Of a DNA stretch of 64,000 nt, positions 26,334-34,999 are shown in pieces. The translations under genes and the position numbers were made by a program. Each line of letters starts with the position of its first letter. Position 1 is the stretch's first letter. Under the pieces are notes generated by a model. That model had not been told where the DNA came from and ran no database searches. It saw nothing but the letters and a program-made list of their open reading frames with translations. The DNA is from Rhodococcus sp. B7740 (lineage in GTDB: Bacteria > Actinomycetota > Actinomycetes > Mycobacteriales > Mycobacteriaceae), in contig NZ_CP010797.1 in assembly GCF_000954115.1 (NCBI RefSeq), forward strand, positions 3,224,001 to 3,288,000, read 5' to 3'.

Positions 26334-26496
26334 TCCGCGAGTGAACCTTCGGAAAATTTCCGGTTTGGCAGTCCGGTTTGTCGGGTAACAGGTGGACACG
26401 CTCCCTTGCAGGGGATCGAGATGGAACCCATCCGCTCGGCAAGCAGCGCCGAATGACCCACAACGCTCGAGAGACGAGCACGGAAGGTTGACCGAC

Positions 26497-27183
26497 ATGT
26501 TCACTGTTCGTAAAGCTTTGGCCGCCACCGCAATCGGTGCACTCACCATCGTCCCGCTTGCCGCATGCTCCAGCGAGGAAGCGTCCGACACCGTCGACGC
26601 AGCCACCTCTTCGGCAGCAGAAGCAGTGGAGAGCACCCCCGAGCCCGCAGCCGAGGTCGACAACCTCACCGGTGTCGACACCGCAGTTGCGCTCGATCCC
26701 GGCTTCACCGGAGCACTGACCACCCTGGGCCTCACGCCCGGTGTCGTCGGAACCGCCACTCTCGCAGACGGATCCATCCGCTTCCCGATCACCGGCGGAG
26801 ACGTCAAGTACTGGGAGCCCGGCACCGTCGATCCCTACGTCCAGGGCGAGATCAACCACGACGGCAGCGGCCTTTCGCTGACCGCAGGCGAGACCGTCGT
26901 CGAGCTCACCAACTTCGACATCGACCCGGGCACGTCGCTCCTCACCGGTGACGTCTTGGTCAACGGCGAAGAAGCAGCCGCAGACGCAGTGCTGTTCGAT
27001 CTCGACGGCCGCACCCTGCAGCCGCTCGCTACCGGACCCGACAACACTGCAATCCTGCAGGGCACCCAGGTGAAGATCTCGGAGACCGCTGCCGGACTGC
27101 TCAACAGCACCTTCAACACCGATGCTGTGACCCCGGGACTGCTCGTGGGCGTTGCGACCATCACCATCAACACCGCTGCATAA
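26497..27183 (+). CDS. Secreted lipoprotein with beta-rich domain
   Basis: A 228-residue protein with a lipoprotein signal (lipobox 'LAAC', Cys24), a Ser/Glu/Ala-rich linker to about residue 55 and a beta-rich domain of some 170 residues ('ADGSIRFPITGGDVKYW', 'GQITHDGSG'-like turns and 'LTAGETVVELTNFDID'). The pattern recalls HtaA-type or heat-stable antigen-like surface domains, but I cannot assign a family. ATG 26497 follows GGAAGG. It is a single-gene unit with a hairpin after the stop. A role on the outer face of the cytoplasmic membrane is inferred. Confidence 0.7.
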   Translation: MFTVRKALAATAIGALTIVPLAACSSEEASDTVDAATSSAAEAVESTPEPAAEVDNLTGVDTAVALDPGFTGALTTLGLTPGVVGTATLADGSIRFPITGGDVKYWEPGTVDPYVQGEINHDGSGLSLTAGETVVELTNFDIDPGTSLLTGDVLVNGEEAAADAVLFDLDGRTLQPLATGPDNTAILQGTQVKISETAAGLLNSTFNTDAVTPGLLVGVATITINTAA

Positions 27184-27195
27184 CAGTTTCCTGAC

Positions 27196-27243
27196 CCCGT
27201 GCGCGAGGCGTCACCGTCGACGACGGTGGCTCTCGCGCACGGG
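27196..27243 (+). terminator. Hairpin after the lipoprotein gene
   Basis: A 12-bp stem (27196-27207 with 27232-27243) encloses a further small hairpin, 12 bases after the lipoprotein stop. It fits a factor-independent terminator without a U-tract. Confidence 0.75.
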
Positions 27244-27273
27244 TGTTTGCATCGCAGGACCAGGAGCCGACCG

Positions 27274-27744
27274 ATGAGAGCGTTCACGAAGATCTACGGC
27301 GGGCACCCGCTGCATGCGGTCGGTCTGCTGCTCTCGTTCACCCTCGTCGGCTACGTCGTCACACTCGCAGGGCCGCAGACTCTGTGGAACAGCGACGTGT
27401 GGTGGAAATCCGTTCTCGTGTGGTTCTTCGGATCGGTACTGCTGCACGACGCAGTACTGTTCCCGCTCTACTCACTGGCCGATCGGCTCCTCACCAGCAT
27501 TCCGAGCCGCCACTTGGCCGTGTCACCGGTGAACTACGTTCGCGTTCCCGCTCTCGGGACAGCACTGACGTTTCTGATGTTCTTCCCCGGGATACTCTCC
27601 CAGGGTGCGGAATCCTATCGGGCCGCAACCGGTTTGACCCAGGAACCCTTTCTCGGACGTTGGCTCGCGCTGACCGCGGTGTTGTTCACCGTGAGCGCCG
27701 CCGCCTACTTCATCCGATGGACTCTCGTACGGAGCCGAGCATGA
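27274..27744 (+). CDS. Small integral membrane protein
   Basis: A 156-residue protein with four probable membrane helices (about 15-33, 47-66, 90-108 and 130-148). A GGAG lies upstream of ATG 27274. Its TGA overlaps the ATG of the methyltransferase gene, so the two are coupled. I do not recognise a family; a short conserved-looking 'LLHDAVLFPLYSLADRLL' segment is in the second loop. Context places it in the locus with MTA phosphorylase, an epimerase and a glycosyltransferase. Confidence 0.7.
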   Translation: MRAFTKIYGGHPLHAVGLLLSFTLVGYVVTLAGPQTLWNSDVWWKSVLVWFFGSVLLHDAVLFPLYSLADRLLTSIPSRHLAVSPVNYVRVPALGTALTFLMFFPGILSQGAESYRAATGLTQEPFLGRWLALTAVLFTVSAAAYFIRWTLVRSRA

Positions 27745-28406
27745 GCGTCACCGCCGATACACTCTTCAACCGCGCAGCAGCCGGACTACCCTGCTGGATA
27801 GGCGATTCCGACGGCAGCAGGGAGCAACTTCCCACCGCGCGGTGGATGGGCGGCAGCGCCTCGTCAGCCGAGGATCGCCGCGCGGATCACGCCATGCTCA
27901 GCCGATGTACCGGCCCCACCATCGATCTCGGCTGCGGGCCGGGTCGACTCACCGAAGCACTTGCGCGACGCGGCGTCTCGGCACTCGGTGTCGACACATC
28001 CCGAACAGCAGTCGATCTGACCATCGAGCGCGGCGGCAACGCCGTTCTCCGCGACCTGTTCGAGCCATTGCCCGACACCGGCAACTGGTCGTGTGTCCTC
28101 CTCGCGGACGGCAACATCGGCATCGGGGGCGACCCGGTGCGTCTGCTCCGCCGGGCGGCCGACCTGCTCGCACCCCACGGAGCCGTCATCGCGGAAGTGG
28201 ACGCGCCCAGCGACACAGGAATTCGTCACCGCACCGTTCGGTGGGAAACCGACACCATGGTCGGCGATTGGTTCGCCTGGTCGAGCGTCAGCGCCGACGC
28301 CACAGCGGACCTCGCCAATGCCGCCGGCCTTCGAGTGGTCGACGTGGCACCGATCGACGGGCGCTGGTTCGCTCAGATGACGCTGGCTCCGCTCACCAGT
28401 TCGTGA
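27741..28406 (+). CDS. Class I SAM-dependent methyltransferase
   Basis: A 221-residue Rossmann-type methyltransferase with motif I 'TIDLGCGPGRLTEAL' near 60 and the post-motif acidic residue in 'ALGVDTSRTAV'. The target is unknown. The start overlaps the membrane-protein stop (ATGA). The 3' end overlaps by 14 bases the 3' end of the convergent membrane-protein gene, so the two transcripts are antisense at their tails. It probably belongs with the MTA phosphorylase cluster, whose substrate arises from SAM. Confidence 0.85.
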   Translation: MSVTADTLFNRAAAGLPCWIGDSDGSREQLPTARWMGGSASSAEDRRADHAMLSRCTGPTIDLGCGPGRLTEALARRGVSALGVDTSRTAVDLTIERGGNAVLRDLFEPLPDTGNWSCVLLADGNIGIGGDPVRLLRRAADLLAPHGAVIAEVDAPSDTGIRHRTVRWETDTMVGDWFAWSSVSADATADLANAAGLRVVDVAPIDGRWFAQMTLAPLTSS

Positions 28407-29742
28407 ACAGCAGATGATTGATCGCCAATGCACCGATCACCTGCAGCGCCAACCAGAAGCGATGCGTCCTGATCGGCAACACAGCGGGCGCGATCAGCAT
28501 CCACATCGCGAAGGGCAACCAGATTCTCTCGGTCTCGGCCTTGCTCAACTGACTCAGATCCGCCATCACCACCGCAGCGACACCGCCGATCACCAACAGA
28601 TTGATCGGTTCGAGCCGGGTGAGAATCCGTGGGAACGCCGCGGGCACAGCAACACCCAGCGCACAGAACAGCGCCGCGAAATTCGCCCAACCCCAGTACT
28701 CGAACGGACGGTCCTTCGCGATGCCCTGGTAGTAGCGCTCCTGCACCAGCAAGTAGCCGTCGTACCACCAGAATCCGTACGCCGTGAAGATCCCCGCGAC
28801 GATCAGTGCACCGATCAGCGCGCCCACCAACGGCAGAATCCTCCGCCCGGCAATCAACACCGCGACCGCAGGCAGGCCCATCAGCACCAGCCCGTAGTTG
28901 AGGTAGATACCGAAACCGAGCAGCACTCCAGCACCGATCGACGCCGGCCACAGGTACCGCTTCGTGGAGATCGCCAGCAACGCAACGCCCCACGCGGCAA
29001 CACCGGCATAGAACGCATCCGCCGAGACGGCGATCCAGATCGCCGCCGGGGCGATCGCCACGAACGGTGCTGCACGCCGCGCGATGTTCTCGTCACCGAG
29101 CACCTTCAGTGTCAGCACCAGCGCGACGGCGGCACTCGTACCGACCAGCACGCACAGCGTCGCCGCCCAGGCTCCACCGCCGAGGCCGAGACGATCGAGC
29201 CACACGAAGGTGAGCAATGCGCCCGGTGGATGACCCGACACATGCGTCGTCCACGAATCGGCCTGGTAGTCCAGGATCCGCTCGGAGAACCCGCGGAGCG
29301 TGGCCGGAATGTCGGTGACACCGGGCACCTCGTGCAGGTACTCGTCCGTCGACGCCAGCCGGTCGACGAAGCCGCGCTTCCAACCGTCCACCATCGCCAG
29401 CGACATCGTCCAGGCCGCCGACGCACCCCACACGAGGAACAGCAGTCGCGTCCACGACAGTCGACGCGCCACCGTCGGCCCCCACAACACGGTGGCCACG
29501 GCGATCAGAACGGCGACGGGAGTCCCCCATCCCACGTGAATCTCACGGAAGCCGAACAGCGGTGCCGCGTCGGCGAAATCGCGCACCTGCTGCGGAGTTC
29601 TGTTGATGATGGGAGTGACGAGTTCGTTGCCCAGGTACGGAACGACGAACGCGACCACGACGAGCACGACGGCCAACGTGCCGGCGACGGCTTCTCTCCA
29701 GTAACGGATAGTCTTTTCTCCCTGCGGACTCGAGGCGACCAC
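28393..29742 (-). CDS. Polytopic membrane protein, possible GT-C-type glycosyltransferase
   Basis: About 449 residues with ten or more membrane helices. The first external loop has 'GFREIHVGWGTP' and a later one 'THVSGHPPGALLTFVW', placed as in GT-C glycosyltransferases of the ArnT/PMT type, which use lipid-linked sugars. No firm family is recognised. The start is uncertain: GTG 29742 is the most upstream codon that does not overlap the divergent mtnP gene; its ribosome site is weak. It faces away from mtnP across a gap of about 45 bases. Confidence 0.65.
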   Translation of the reverse strand: MVASSPQGEKTIRYWREAVAGTLAVVLVVVAFVVPYLGNELVTPIINRTPQQVRDFADAAPLFGFREIHVGWGTPVAVLIAVATVLWGPTVARRLSWTRLLFLVWGASAAWTMSLAMVDGWKRGFVDRLASTDEYLHEVPGVTDIPATLRGFSERILDYQADSWTTHVSGHPPGALLTFVWLDRLGLGGGAWAATLCVLVGTSAAVALVLTLKVLGDENIARRAAPFVAIAPAAIWIAVSADAFYAGVAAWGVALLAISTKRYLWPASIGAGVLLGFGIYLNYGLVLMGLPAVAVLIAGRRILPLVGALIGALIVAGIFTAYGFWWYDGYLLVQERYYQGIAKDRPFEYWGWANFAALFCALGVAVPAAFPRILTRLEPINLLVIGGVAAVVMADLSQLSKAETERIWLPFAMWMLIAPAVLPIRTHRFWLALQVIGALAINHLLFTNW

Positions 29743-29787
29743 GACTTCGGACCAGCATATCGACCGACGGTGATGGAGGATGAGCAG

Positions 29788-30585
29788 ATGAACAACGACG
29801 CGAAGGGACGGGCCGCGATAGCCGTCATCGGCGGCAGCGGCTTCTATTCGTTCTTCGCCGACGATGCCGAGGAGGTCGTGCTCGACACCCCCTACGGCGC
29901 TCCGAGCGCCCCGATCACGTTGGGTGAGGTCGAAGGTCGGCGAGTCGCGTTTCTGCCCAGACACGGCCGGAATCACGAGTACTCACCGCACACGCTGCCG
30001 TATCGCGCCAACATGTGGGCGCTGCGGATGCTCGGGGTGAGCCGAGTGTTCGCCCCCTGCGCGGTCGGATCCCTGGTGTCCGAATACGGTCCGGGGACAG
30101 TCGTGATCCCCGATCAACTCGTCGACCGAACCTCCGGGCGTGCGCAGACCTACTTCGACGAAGGCGGAATACACGTCGAATTCGCAGACCCCTACTGCCC
30201 CACGTTGAGGAAGTCCGCTGTCCAGGACTCGGCGATCGACGGCGGCGTCATGGTCGTCGTCGAAGGTCCTCGGTTCTCCACGCGCGCCGAGAGCCAATGG
30301 TTCGCCCGCCAGGGTTGGACGCTGGTGAACATGACCGGCCACCCCGAGGCGGTCCTGGCTCGCGAACTCGAACTCTGCTACGCGCCGATCGCATTGGTGA
30401 CCGACCTCGACGCAGGCATCGAGTCCGGCCAGGGCGTCAAGGCAGTGGACGTGTTCGCCGAATTCCAGAAGAACATCGAGCCGCTCAAAGCACTGGTGCG
30501 CTCGGCCGTCCGCGACGCTCCCACCGGTGACTGCCCGACGTGCCGAGTGCACACCGGCCTCACGCTGCCGATCGAACTGCCATGA
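29788..30585 (+). CDS. mtnP: S-methyl-5'-thioadenosine phosphorylase
   Basis: A 265-residue enzyme of the PNP/MTAP family. The phosphate-binding start 'AVIGGSGFYSF', 'LPRHGRNHEYSPHTLPYRAN', 'RFSTRAES' and 'NMTGHPEAVLARELELCYA' are all MTAP hallmarks. It splits methylthioadenosine, a by-product of SAM-dependent aminopropyl or aminocarboxypropyl transfer, into adenine and methylthioribose-1-phosphate. ATG 29788 has GGAGG eight bases upstream; ATG 29773 is an alternative. Its stop overlaps the epimerase start. Placement at the head of a sugar-related operon suggests that MTA arises in that pathway. Confidence 0.9.
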   Translation: MNNDAKGRAAIAVIGGSGFYSFFADDAEEVVLDTPYGAPSAPITLGEVEGRRVAFLPRHGRNHEYSPHTLPYRANMWALRMLGVSRVFAPCAVGSLVSEYGPGTVVIPDQLVDRTSGRAQTYFDEGGIHVEFADPYCPTLRKSAVQDSAIDGGVMVVVEGPRFSTRAESQWFARQGWTLVNMTGHPEAVLARELELCYAPIALVTDLDAGIESGQGVKAVDVFAEFQKNIEPLKALVRSAVRDAPTGDCPTCRVHTGLTLPIELP

Positions 30586-31640
30586 CGCGGGTACTGCTCA
30601 CCGGCGCAGCCGGATTCATCGGTGGCCACATTCTCGACGCCGCCCGCGATTCCGATCTCGAGATCGTCGCTGTCGACGCCATGCTGGAGTCGGCTCACGG
30701 CCCAGGAGCGCGAGCCGACGGGATCATCGATCTCGATGTGCGAGACAAAGACTCACTCGTCGACGTATTGCGCGGGGTGGACGTCGTGTGTCACCAGGCC
30801 GCAGTCGTCGGAGCGGGCGTCGATGCCGCAGATGCCCCGGCCTACGCCAGTCACAACGACTACGGGACGGCGGTTCTGCTCGCGGCAATGTACGAGGCGG
30901 GGTGTTCGCGCCTGGTTCTCGCGTCGTCGATGGTCGTCTACGGCGAAGGGCGGTATCTCAACTCGTCCGGTGAGACGGTGATTCCTCGGCCCCGCACCCG
31001 AGCCGACCTCGACGCGGGACTGTTCGACAATCGCGACCCGATATCGGGCGAGCCTCTCGATTGGCTTCTGGTCGAGGAGGATTCGACGCTCGAGCCCAGG
31101 AGTACCTACGCCGCGAGCAAGCTGGCACAGGAGAACTACGCCTCCGCATGGGCGGTCGCCACGGGCGGCTCGGTGATCGCACTGCGGTACCACAACGTGT
31201 ACGGACCGCACATGCCGCGAAACACCCCGTACTCCGGTGTGGCGGCGATGTTCCGGTCTTCGCTCGAGCTCGGTCGGGCCCCGACGGTCTACGAGGACGG
31301 CAAGCAGGCCCGCGATTTCGTGCACGTGCACGACGTGGCGGCCGCGAACATCGCATCGATCGAGGCGGAGCTGGACGGCTTCACCGCCCTCAATGTCTGC
31401 TCGGGACAACCGATCACCATCGGTGAGGTCGCCACCATCCTCGCCGACGCACGCGGCGGGCCGACGCCCGAGATCACCGGACGCTACCGCGCGGGCGACG
31501 TACGGCACATCGTCGCCAGTTCCGCGCTGGCCGAACAGACCCTGGGATTCCGCGCGACGATCATGCCGAGGGACGGTCTCACCGCATTCGCCGACGCACC
31601 GCTGCGCGACGCCGAAGGCACGGGACCGCCCCGTGTCTGA
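30582..31640 (+). CDS. NAD-dependent epimerase/dehydratase (nucleotide-sugar type)
   Basis: A 352-residue extended short-chain dehydrogenase. The NAD loop 'TGAAGFIGG' is at 7-15, the 'SSMVVYG' strand precedes the catalytic pair Y176/K180 ('YAASK'), and 'RYHNVYGPHMP' is typical of GalE-like enzymes. It should epimerise or dehydrate a nucleotide-sugar. The start overlaps mtnP (ATGA), and its last 8 bases overlap the glycosyltransferase start. Together the genes suggest assembly of a modified sugar. Confidence 0.9.
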   Translation: MTRVLLTGAAGFIGGHILDAARDSDLEIVAVDAMLESAHGPGARADGIIDLDVRDKDSLVDVLRGVDVVCHQAAVVGAGVDAADAPAYASHNDYGTAVLLAAMYEAGCSRLVLASSMVVYGEGRYLNSSGETVIPRPRTRADLDAGLFDNRDPISGEPLDWLLVEEDSTLEPRSTYAASKLAQENYASAWAVATGGSVIALRYHNVYGPHMPRNTPYSGVAAMFRSSLELGRAPTVYEDGKQARDFVHVHDVAAANIASIEAELDGFTALNVCSGQPITIGEVATILADARGGPTPEITGRYRAGDVRHIVASSALAEQTLGFRATIMPRDGLTAFADAPLRDAEGTGPPRV

Positions 31641-32286
31641 ACCGAAGTCCGTCACAGTCGTCATCCCCTGCATGAACGAGGCCGAATCGCTTCCGGCAGT
31701 GCTCGATTCGGTCCCGGCGGGCTACCTGACGATCGTGGTGGACAACAACTCGACCGACGCCACCGCCGCCGTCGCCGCTGCCCACGGAGCAACGGTGGTC
31801 TCCGAATCGGTGCCCGGTTACGGTGCAGCAGTTCATGCAGGCGTCGTCGCGGCCGACACCGACATCGTCTGCGTCCTCGACGGTGACGGTTCGATGGATC
31901 CACTCGACCTACCGACCCTCGTGGCGGCCCTGGATCACGCGGACCTCGCCGTCGGTCGCCGCCGACCGGACAGGGGAAGCTCGCCCCTGCACGCCAGGAT
32001 CGGCAATGCCGTTCTCGCGCTTCGACTTCGCACCAAGTACAAGCTGCCAGTGCACGACCTGGGAGCGATCCGCGCAGTACGCCGTCAGGCACTGCTCGAC
32101 CTGGACGTCACCGACCGACGCTCGGGCTACCCGCTGCAGTTGCTCGTACTGGCGGCCGAAGCCGGCTGGACCGTCGTCGAACACGACGTGGTCTACCGGC
32201 CACGGACAGCAGGAACGTCCAAGGTCTCCGGCTCGGTGAAGGGGACGATCGTCGCCGTGCGAGATTTCTGGAAGGTGCTCTCGTGA
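31633..32286 (+). CDS. Family 2 glycosyltransferase
   Basis: A 217-residue GT-A enzyme lacking membrane helices. 'VTVVIPCMNEAESLPAVL' starts the fold and the nucleotide-binding acidic motif is in 'VLDGDGSMDP'. Relatives include dolichyl-phosphate-mannose-type transferases and TIGR04283-like enzymes. GTG 31633 overlaps the epimerase stop by 8 bases, and the stop overlaps the next gene (GTGA). It would transfer the sugar made by the epimerase to an unknown acceptor, possibly for the GT-C-like membrane protein encoded nearby. Confidence 0.9.
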   Translation: MSEPKSVTVVIPCMNEAESLPAVLDSVPAGYLTIVVDNNSTDATAAVAAAHGATVVSESVPGYGAAVHAGVVAADTDIVCVLDGDGSMDPLDLPTLVAALDHADLAVGRRRPDRGSSPLHARIGNAVLALRLRTKYKLPVHDLGAIRAVRRQALLDLDVTDRRSGYPLQLLVLAAEAGWTVVEHDVVYRPRTAGTSKVSGSVKGTIVAVRDFWKVLS

Positions 32287-32933
32287 CCGTCACCGCTCTC
32301 GTCGTCGCCAAAGCCCCCGTTCCCGGGCTGGCCAAGACACGCCTCGCCGCCACGATCGGCGACGAAGCTGCCGCCGAGCTGGCCGCAGCCTCGCTGCTGG
32401 ACACCCTCGACGCCGTCGCGGCCGCCGACGTCGACCGCCGTGTCGTGGCCCTCACCGGCTCCCTCGCCGACGCGGCCCGCGCGGACGAACTCACCCGTGC
32501 TCTGGCGTCGTTCGCCGTGATTGCGCAGCGCGGCGACGGGTTGGGCGAACGACTGGCGAATGCACACGCCGACGCAGCCACCTCCGGTGCCGTACTGCAG
32601 ATCGGTATGGACACCCCCCAGGTCACGGCGCGACTGCTCTCCGACGCGGCGGCGCGACTGGGCAGCAGTGACGTCCTGGGCTCGGCCGAGGACGGTGGCT
32701 GGTGGGCGCTGGGCCTGCGTGACCCCGACCTGGCACGGTCCCTGCTCGACGTGCCCATGTCTGCGCCCTCGACGGGCACCGACACTCTCGATGCTCTGAC
32801 CGCCGCAGGAGCGTCGATCACGATGCTCCCCGAATTGCGCGATGTCGACTTCGAGTCCGATCTCGACCCGGTGGCACAATTGTGCGCACCGAACAGCAGA
32901 TTCCGTATTGCTGTCATGGCAATGGGTAATTGA
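32283..32933 (+). CDS. DUF2064/TIGR04282-family nucleotidyl/glycosyltransferase-like protein
   Basis: A 216-residue GT-A-like protein. It has the CofC/MobA-type opening 'TALVVAKAPVPGLAKTRLA' and the family mark 'QIGMDTPQVT' plus 'EDGGWWALGL'. Members of TIGR04282 are annotated as glycosyltransferases of arsenosugar-type clusters, and the fold could equally be a nucleotidyltransferase. GTG 32283 overlaps the upstream stop. It ends the four-gene operon mtnP-epimerase-GT2-DUF2064. Activity is unproven for the family as a whole. Confidence 0.82.
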   Translation: MTVTALVVAKAPVPGLAKTRLAATIGDEAAAELAAASLLDTLDAVAAADVDRRVVALTGSLADAARADELTRALASFAVIAQRGDGLGERLANAHADAATSGAVLQIGMDTPQVTARLLSDAAARLGSSDVLGSAEDGGWWALGLRDPDLARSLLDVPMSAPSTGTDTLDALTAAGASITMLPELRDVDFESDLDPVAQLCAPNSRFRIAVMAMGN

Positions 32934-33128
32934 TCGGGTCTCGATCCGTTCCGAGAGGTCTGTTTCCACCCGAACTAGGCCGGTTTCACGAAATCTCCAC
33001 ATCCGTTGTGGAACAGCGCGTTCGATCTGCCCGAATTGCCGGACCGTAAACAACCAATATCGAATCGCAACAAATCCGAACCACCGTTTCACGGCGATTT
33101 CACAGACACAGGTGCTAGAAAGTGTGAC

Positions 33129-33290
33129 ATGACCGGGTTGTTGATAGGCGTAGCCGTATGGATGGTGATCGCGACAGTCGTCGCGACCGTCCTCGGCCGC
33201 GTCGCGCGCCGGGGTGACTCCGAAGAATTGGGGTCCACCATCGAATGGGACGTCGACGCTCTCGATCACGAAGTTCACCACGAGAACTGA
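33129..33290 (+). CDS. Small single-helix membrane protein
   Basis: A 53-residue protein with one membrane helix (about 3-24) and an acidic/His C-terminal tail. ATG 33129 is preceded by GTGTGAC with no strong ribosome site. It ends three bases before the stop of the convergent MarR gene. Its status rests on codon bias and composition; no family is recognised. It could be a small membrane regulator or a chance frame. Confidence 0.45.
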   Translation: MTGLLIGVAVWMVIATVVATVLGRVARRGDSEELGSTIEWDVDALDHEVHHEN

Positions 33291-33293
33291 CGG

Positions 33294-33728
33294 TCAGTCG
33301 ACCCGTTCGACGATCTCCGTCAGAATACGGGCCGCCGCGGCCAGTGTCGCCCGCTGCTGCGGCGTCAACTCGTCCAGTTGCTCTGCGAGCGCGATCTCCC
33401 TAGCTGCGACCTCCTGACGCGCAGTCGCAGTCCCGGCATCGGTCAACCGCAGAACCACCTGCCTGCCGTCCGTCGGATGGGGCTCCCGGCAGATCAGCCC
33501 CGACTCGACCAAGGCGTGCGACGACCTGGACACCGACGGTGGCTTGATCCGCTCCCGCGCCGCCAACTCGCCCGTCGTCATCGGTCCCTCACGGAGCAAC
33601 GTCGTCAGAATCGACAGGTGAGCGACGGGCAATCTGTCGCTGGAATGGCGCAGCCGGAGTCTCCGATTCAGCCGCATCGCGCTGACGGACAAATCCCTCG
33701 CCAGCCGGGAATCGGGCAGATCACTCAC
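33294..33728 (-). CDS. MarR-family transcriptional regulator
   Basis: This 144-residue winged-helix protein carries the MarR core: 'LPVAHLSILTTLLREGPMTTGELAARERI', recognition helix 'KPPSVSRSSHALVESGL' and wing 'REPHPTDGRQVVLRLTDAG'. It probably acts as a dimeric repressor. Divergent from it, 138 bases away, is the secreted DUF4185 gene, which could be its target. The ligand is unknown. Confidence 0.9.
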   Translation of the reverse strand: MSDLPDSRLARDLSVSAMRLNRRLRLRHSSDRLPVAHLSILTTLLREGPMTTGELAARERIKPPSVSRSSHALVESGLICREPHPTDGRQVVLRLTDAGTATARQEVAAREIALAEQLDELTPQQRATLAAAARILTEIVERVD

Positions 33729-33866
33729 GCTGTCCAGATTACGACACCCAGGTGCAATCGCCCGATTTCCCGAAACAGCGGATACCTCGTCTTATTACCT
33801 CTCGAACAAACCGCTGATATGGTTCTTCCCGGTTGTCGGGGAGAGAATCGAAATGGGGAGAACGTC

Positions 33867-34976
33867 GTGAGTCGCGTGGGTTCCAGAATGTTGACCGTTG
33901 CCGTCATTTCCGTGGCCGCATCGCTGCTGGTCACCGGCCCCAACGCACTTGCCAATCCCAACGCGGTCAATCCCATCGCCGGCCTCAACGGCACGTTCGG
34001 GCTGCCGCAACTGAACGGCCGCGCACAAGCCGTCGCTCAGGTGACCGGGATGTCGAGCCCCAACAACACCCAGAACGTCAACATGATCGGCACCGACCTC
34101 GGCATCATGTGGGACAACGGCCGCGGCGAGGTACTGACGGCTTTCGGCGATACCGCCGGACTCGGCGTACCCAACCTGCTGCAGGGCAGCCTGTGGTCGT
34201 GGCGCAGCAACGCCATCGTGCGGAGCAACGACCGAAACCTCGCCGACGGCATGAACTTCGACAGCGTCGTACTCGACCCGATCGGCCAGACCAAAGAGGT
34301 CGTCCCCAGCCCCAAGATTCCGTTCGTCGAGATCAGCCGAATCCCCACGGCAGGCGTGGCCGTCGGCGACAGCCAGTACCTGAACCTGATGTCGGTGAAG
34401 AACTGGGGACCCGCAGGAACCTGGGAAACCAACTTCTCCGGCCTGGCAGTGTCGAACGACAACGGGGAGAACTGGGCAGCGCTACCCGAGACCCAGCGGC
34501 CGAGCGTCGGCGGCGATCGCAACTTCCAGCAGAGCGCGTACCTGAAGGACGGCGGCTACGTCTACCAGTACGGCACCCCGCCAGGCCGCTTCAATCTCGG
34601 TCACGTGGCTCGCGTCAAGGAGCAGGACATCGCCAGGCTCGGCGAGTACGAGTACTGGACCGGCCAGGACTGGAAGAAGGGCGACCCGGCGGCAGCCGCA
34701 CCCATCGTCGGGGGCGTCGGTGAACTCTCCGTCGCGTACAACGCGACCCTCGGTCAGTACCTGATGCTGACCACCGACAACGCCAACTCGATCGTGCTGC
34801 GACGCTCGCCGTCGCCCGTCGGGCCGTGGAGCGCGCCGGAGGTTCTGGTCGACACCCGCGAGGTCAGCTCCATCTACGCGCCGTACATCCACCCCTACTC
34901 GACCGGCCGCGACCTGTACTTCCTGGCGACGGTCTACCAGAACTACAACGTTCTGCTGCTGCGCGCGACCTTGTAA
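33867..34976 (+). CDS. Secreted DUF4185 protein
   Basis: A 369-residue exported protein with a signal peptide cut near residue 30 ('NALANP') and a predicted beta-propeller like other DUF4185 members ('GTDLGIMWDNGRGEVLTAFGD', 'SGLAVSNDNGENW', 'APYIHPYSTGRDLYFLATVY'). The fold resembles five-bladed glycosidases, so a glycan-binding or hydrolase role outside the cell is plausible. GTG 33867 follows GGGGAG by six bases; the longer frame (from 33378) overlaps the MarR gene and is rejected. Confidence 0.8.
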   Translation: MSRVGSRMLTVAVISVAASLLVTGPNALANPNAVNPIAGLNGTFGLPQLNGRAQAVAQVTGMSSPNNTQNVNMIGTDLGIMWDNGRGEVLTAFGDTAGLGVPNLLQGSLWSWRSNAIVRSNDRNLADGMNFDSVVLDPIGQTKEVVPSPKIPFVEISRIPTAGVAVGDSQYLNLMSVKNWGPAGTWETNFSGLAVSNDNGENWAALPETQRPSVGGDRNFQQSAYLKDGGYVYQYGTPPGRFNLGHVARVKEQDIARLGEYEYWTGQDWKKGDPAAAAPIVGGVGELSVAYNATLGQYLMLTTDNANSIVLRRSPSPVGPWSAPEVLVDTREVSSIYAPYIHPYSTGRDLYFLATVYQNYNVLLLRATL

Positions 34977-34999
34977 GAACCCCCACTAGGCTTCCCCGG

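Noticed and set aside
28414..29787. Long plus-strand frame preceding mtnP
   Set aside because: It is antisense to the polytopic membrane protein and rich in Gln/Arg/His; mtnP itself starts at 29788 with a good ribosome site.
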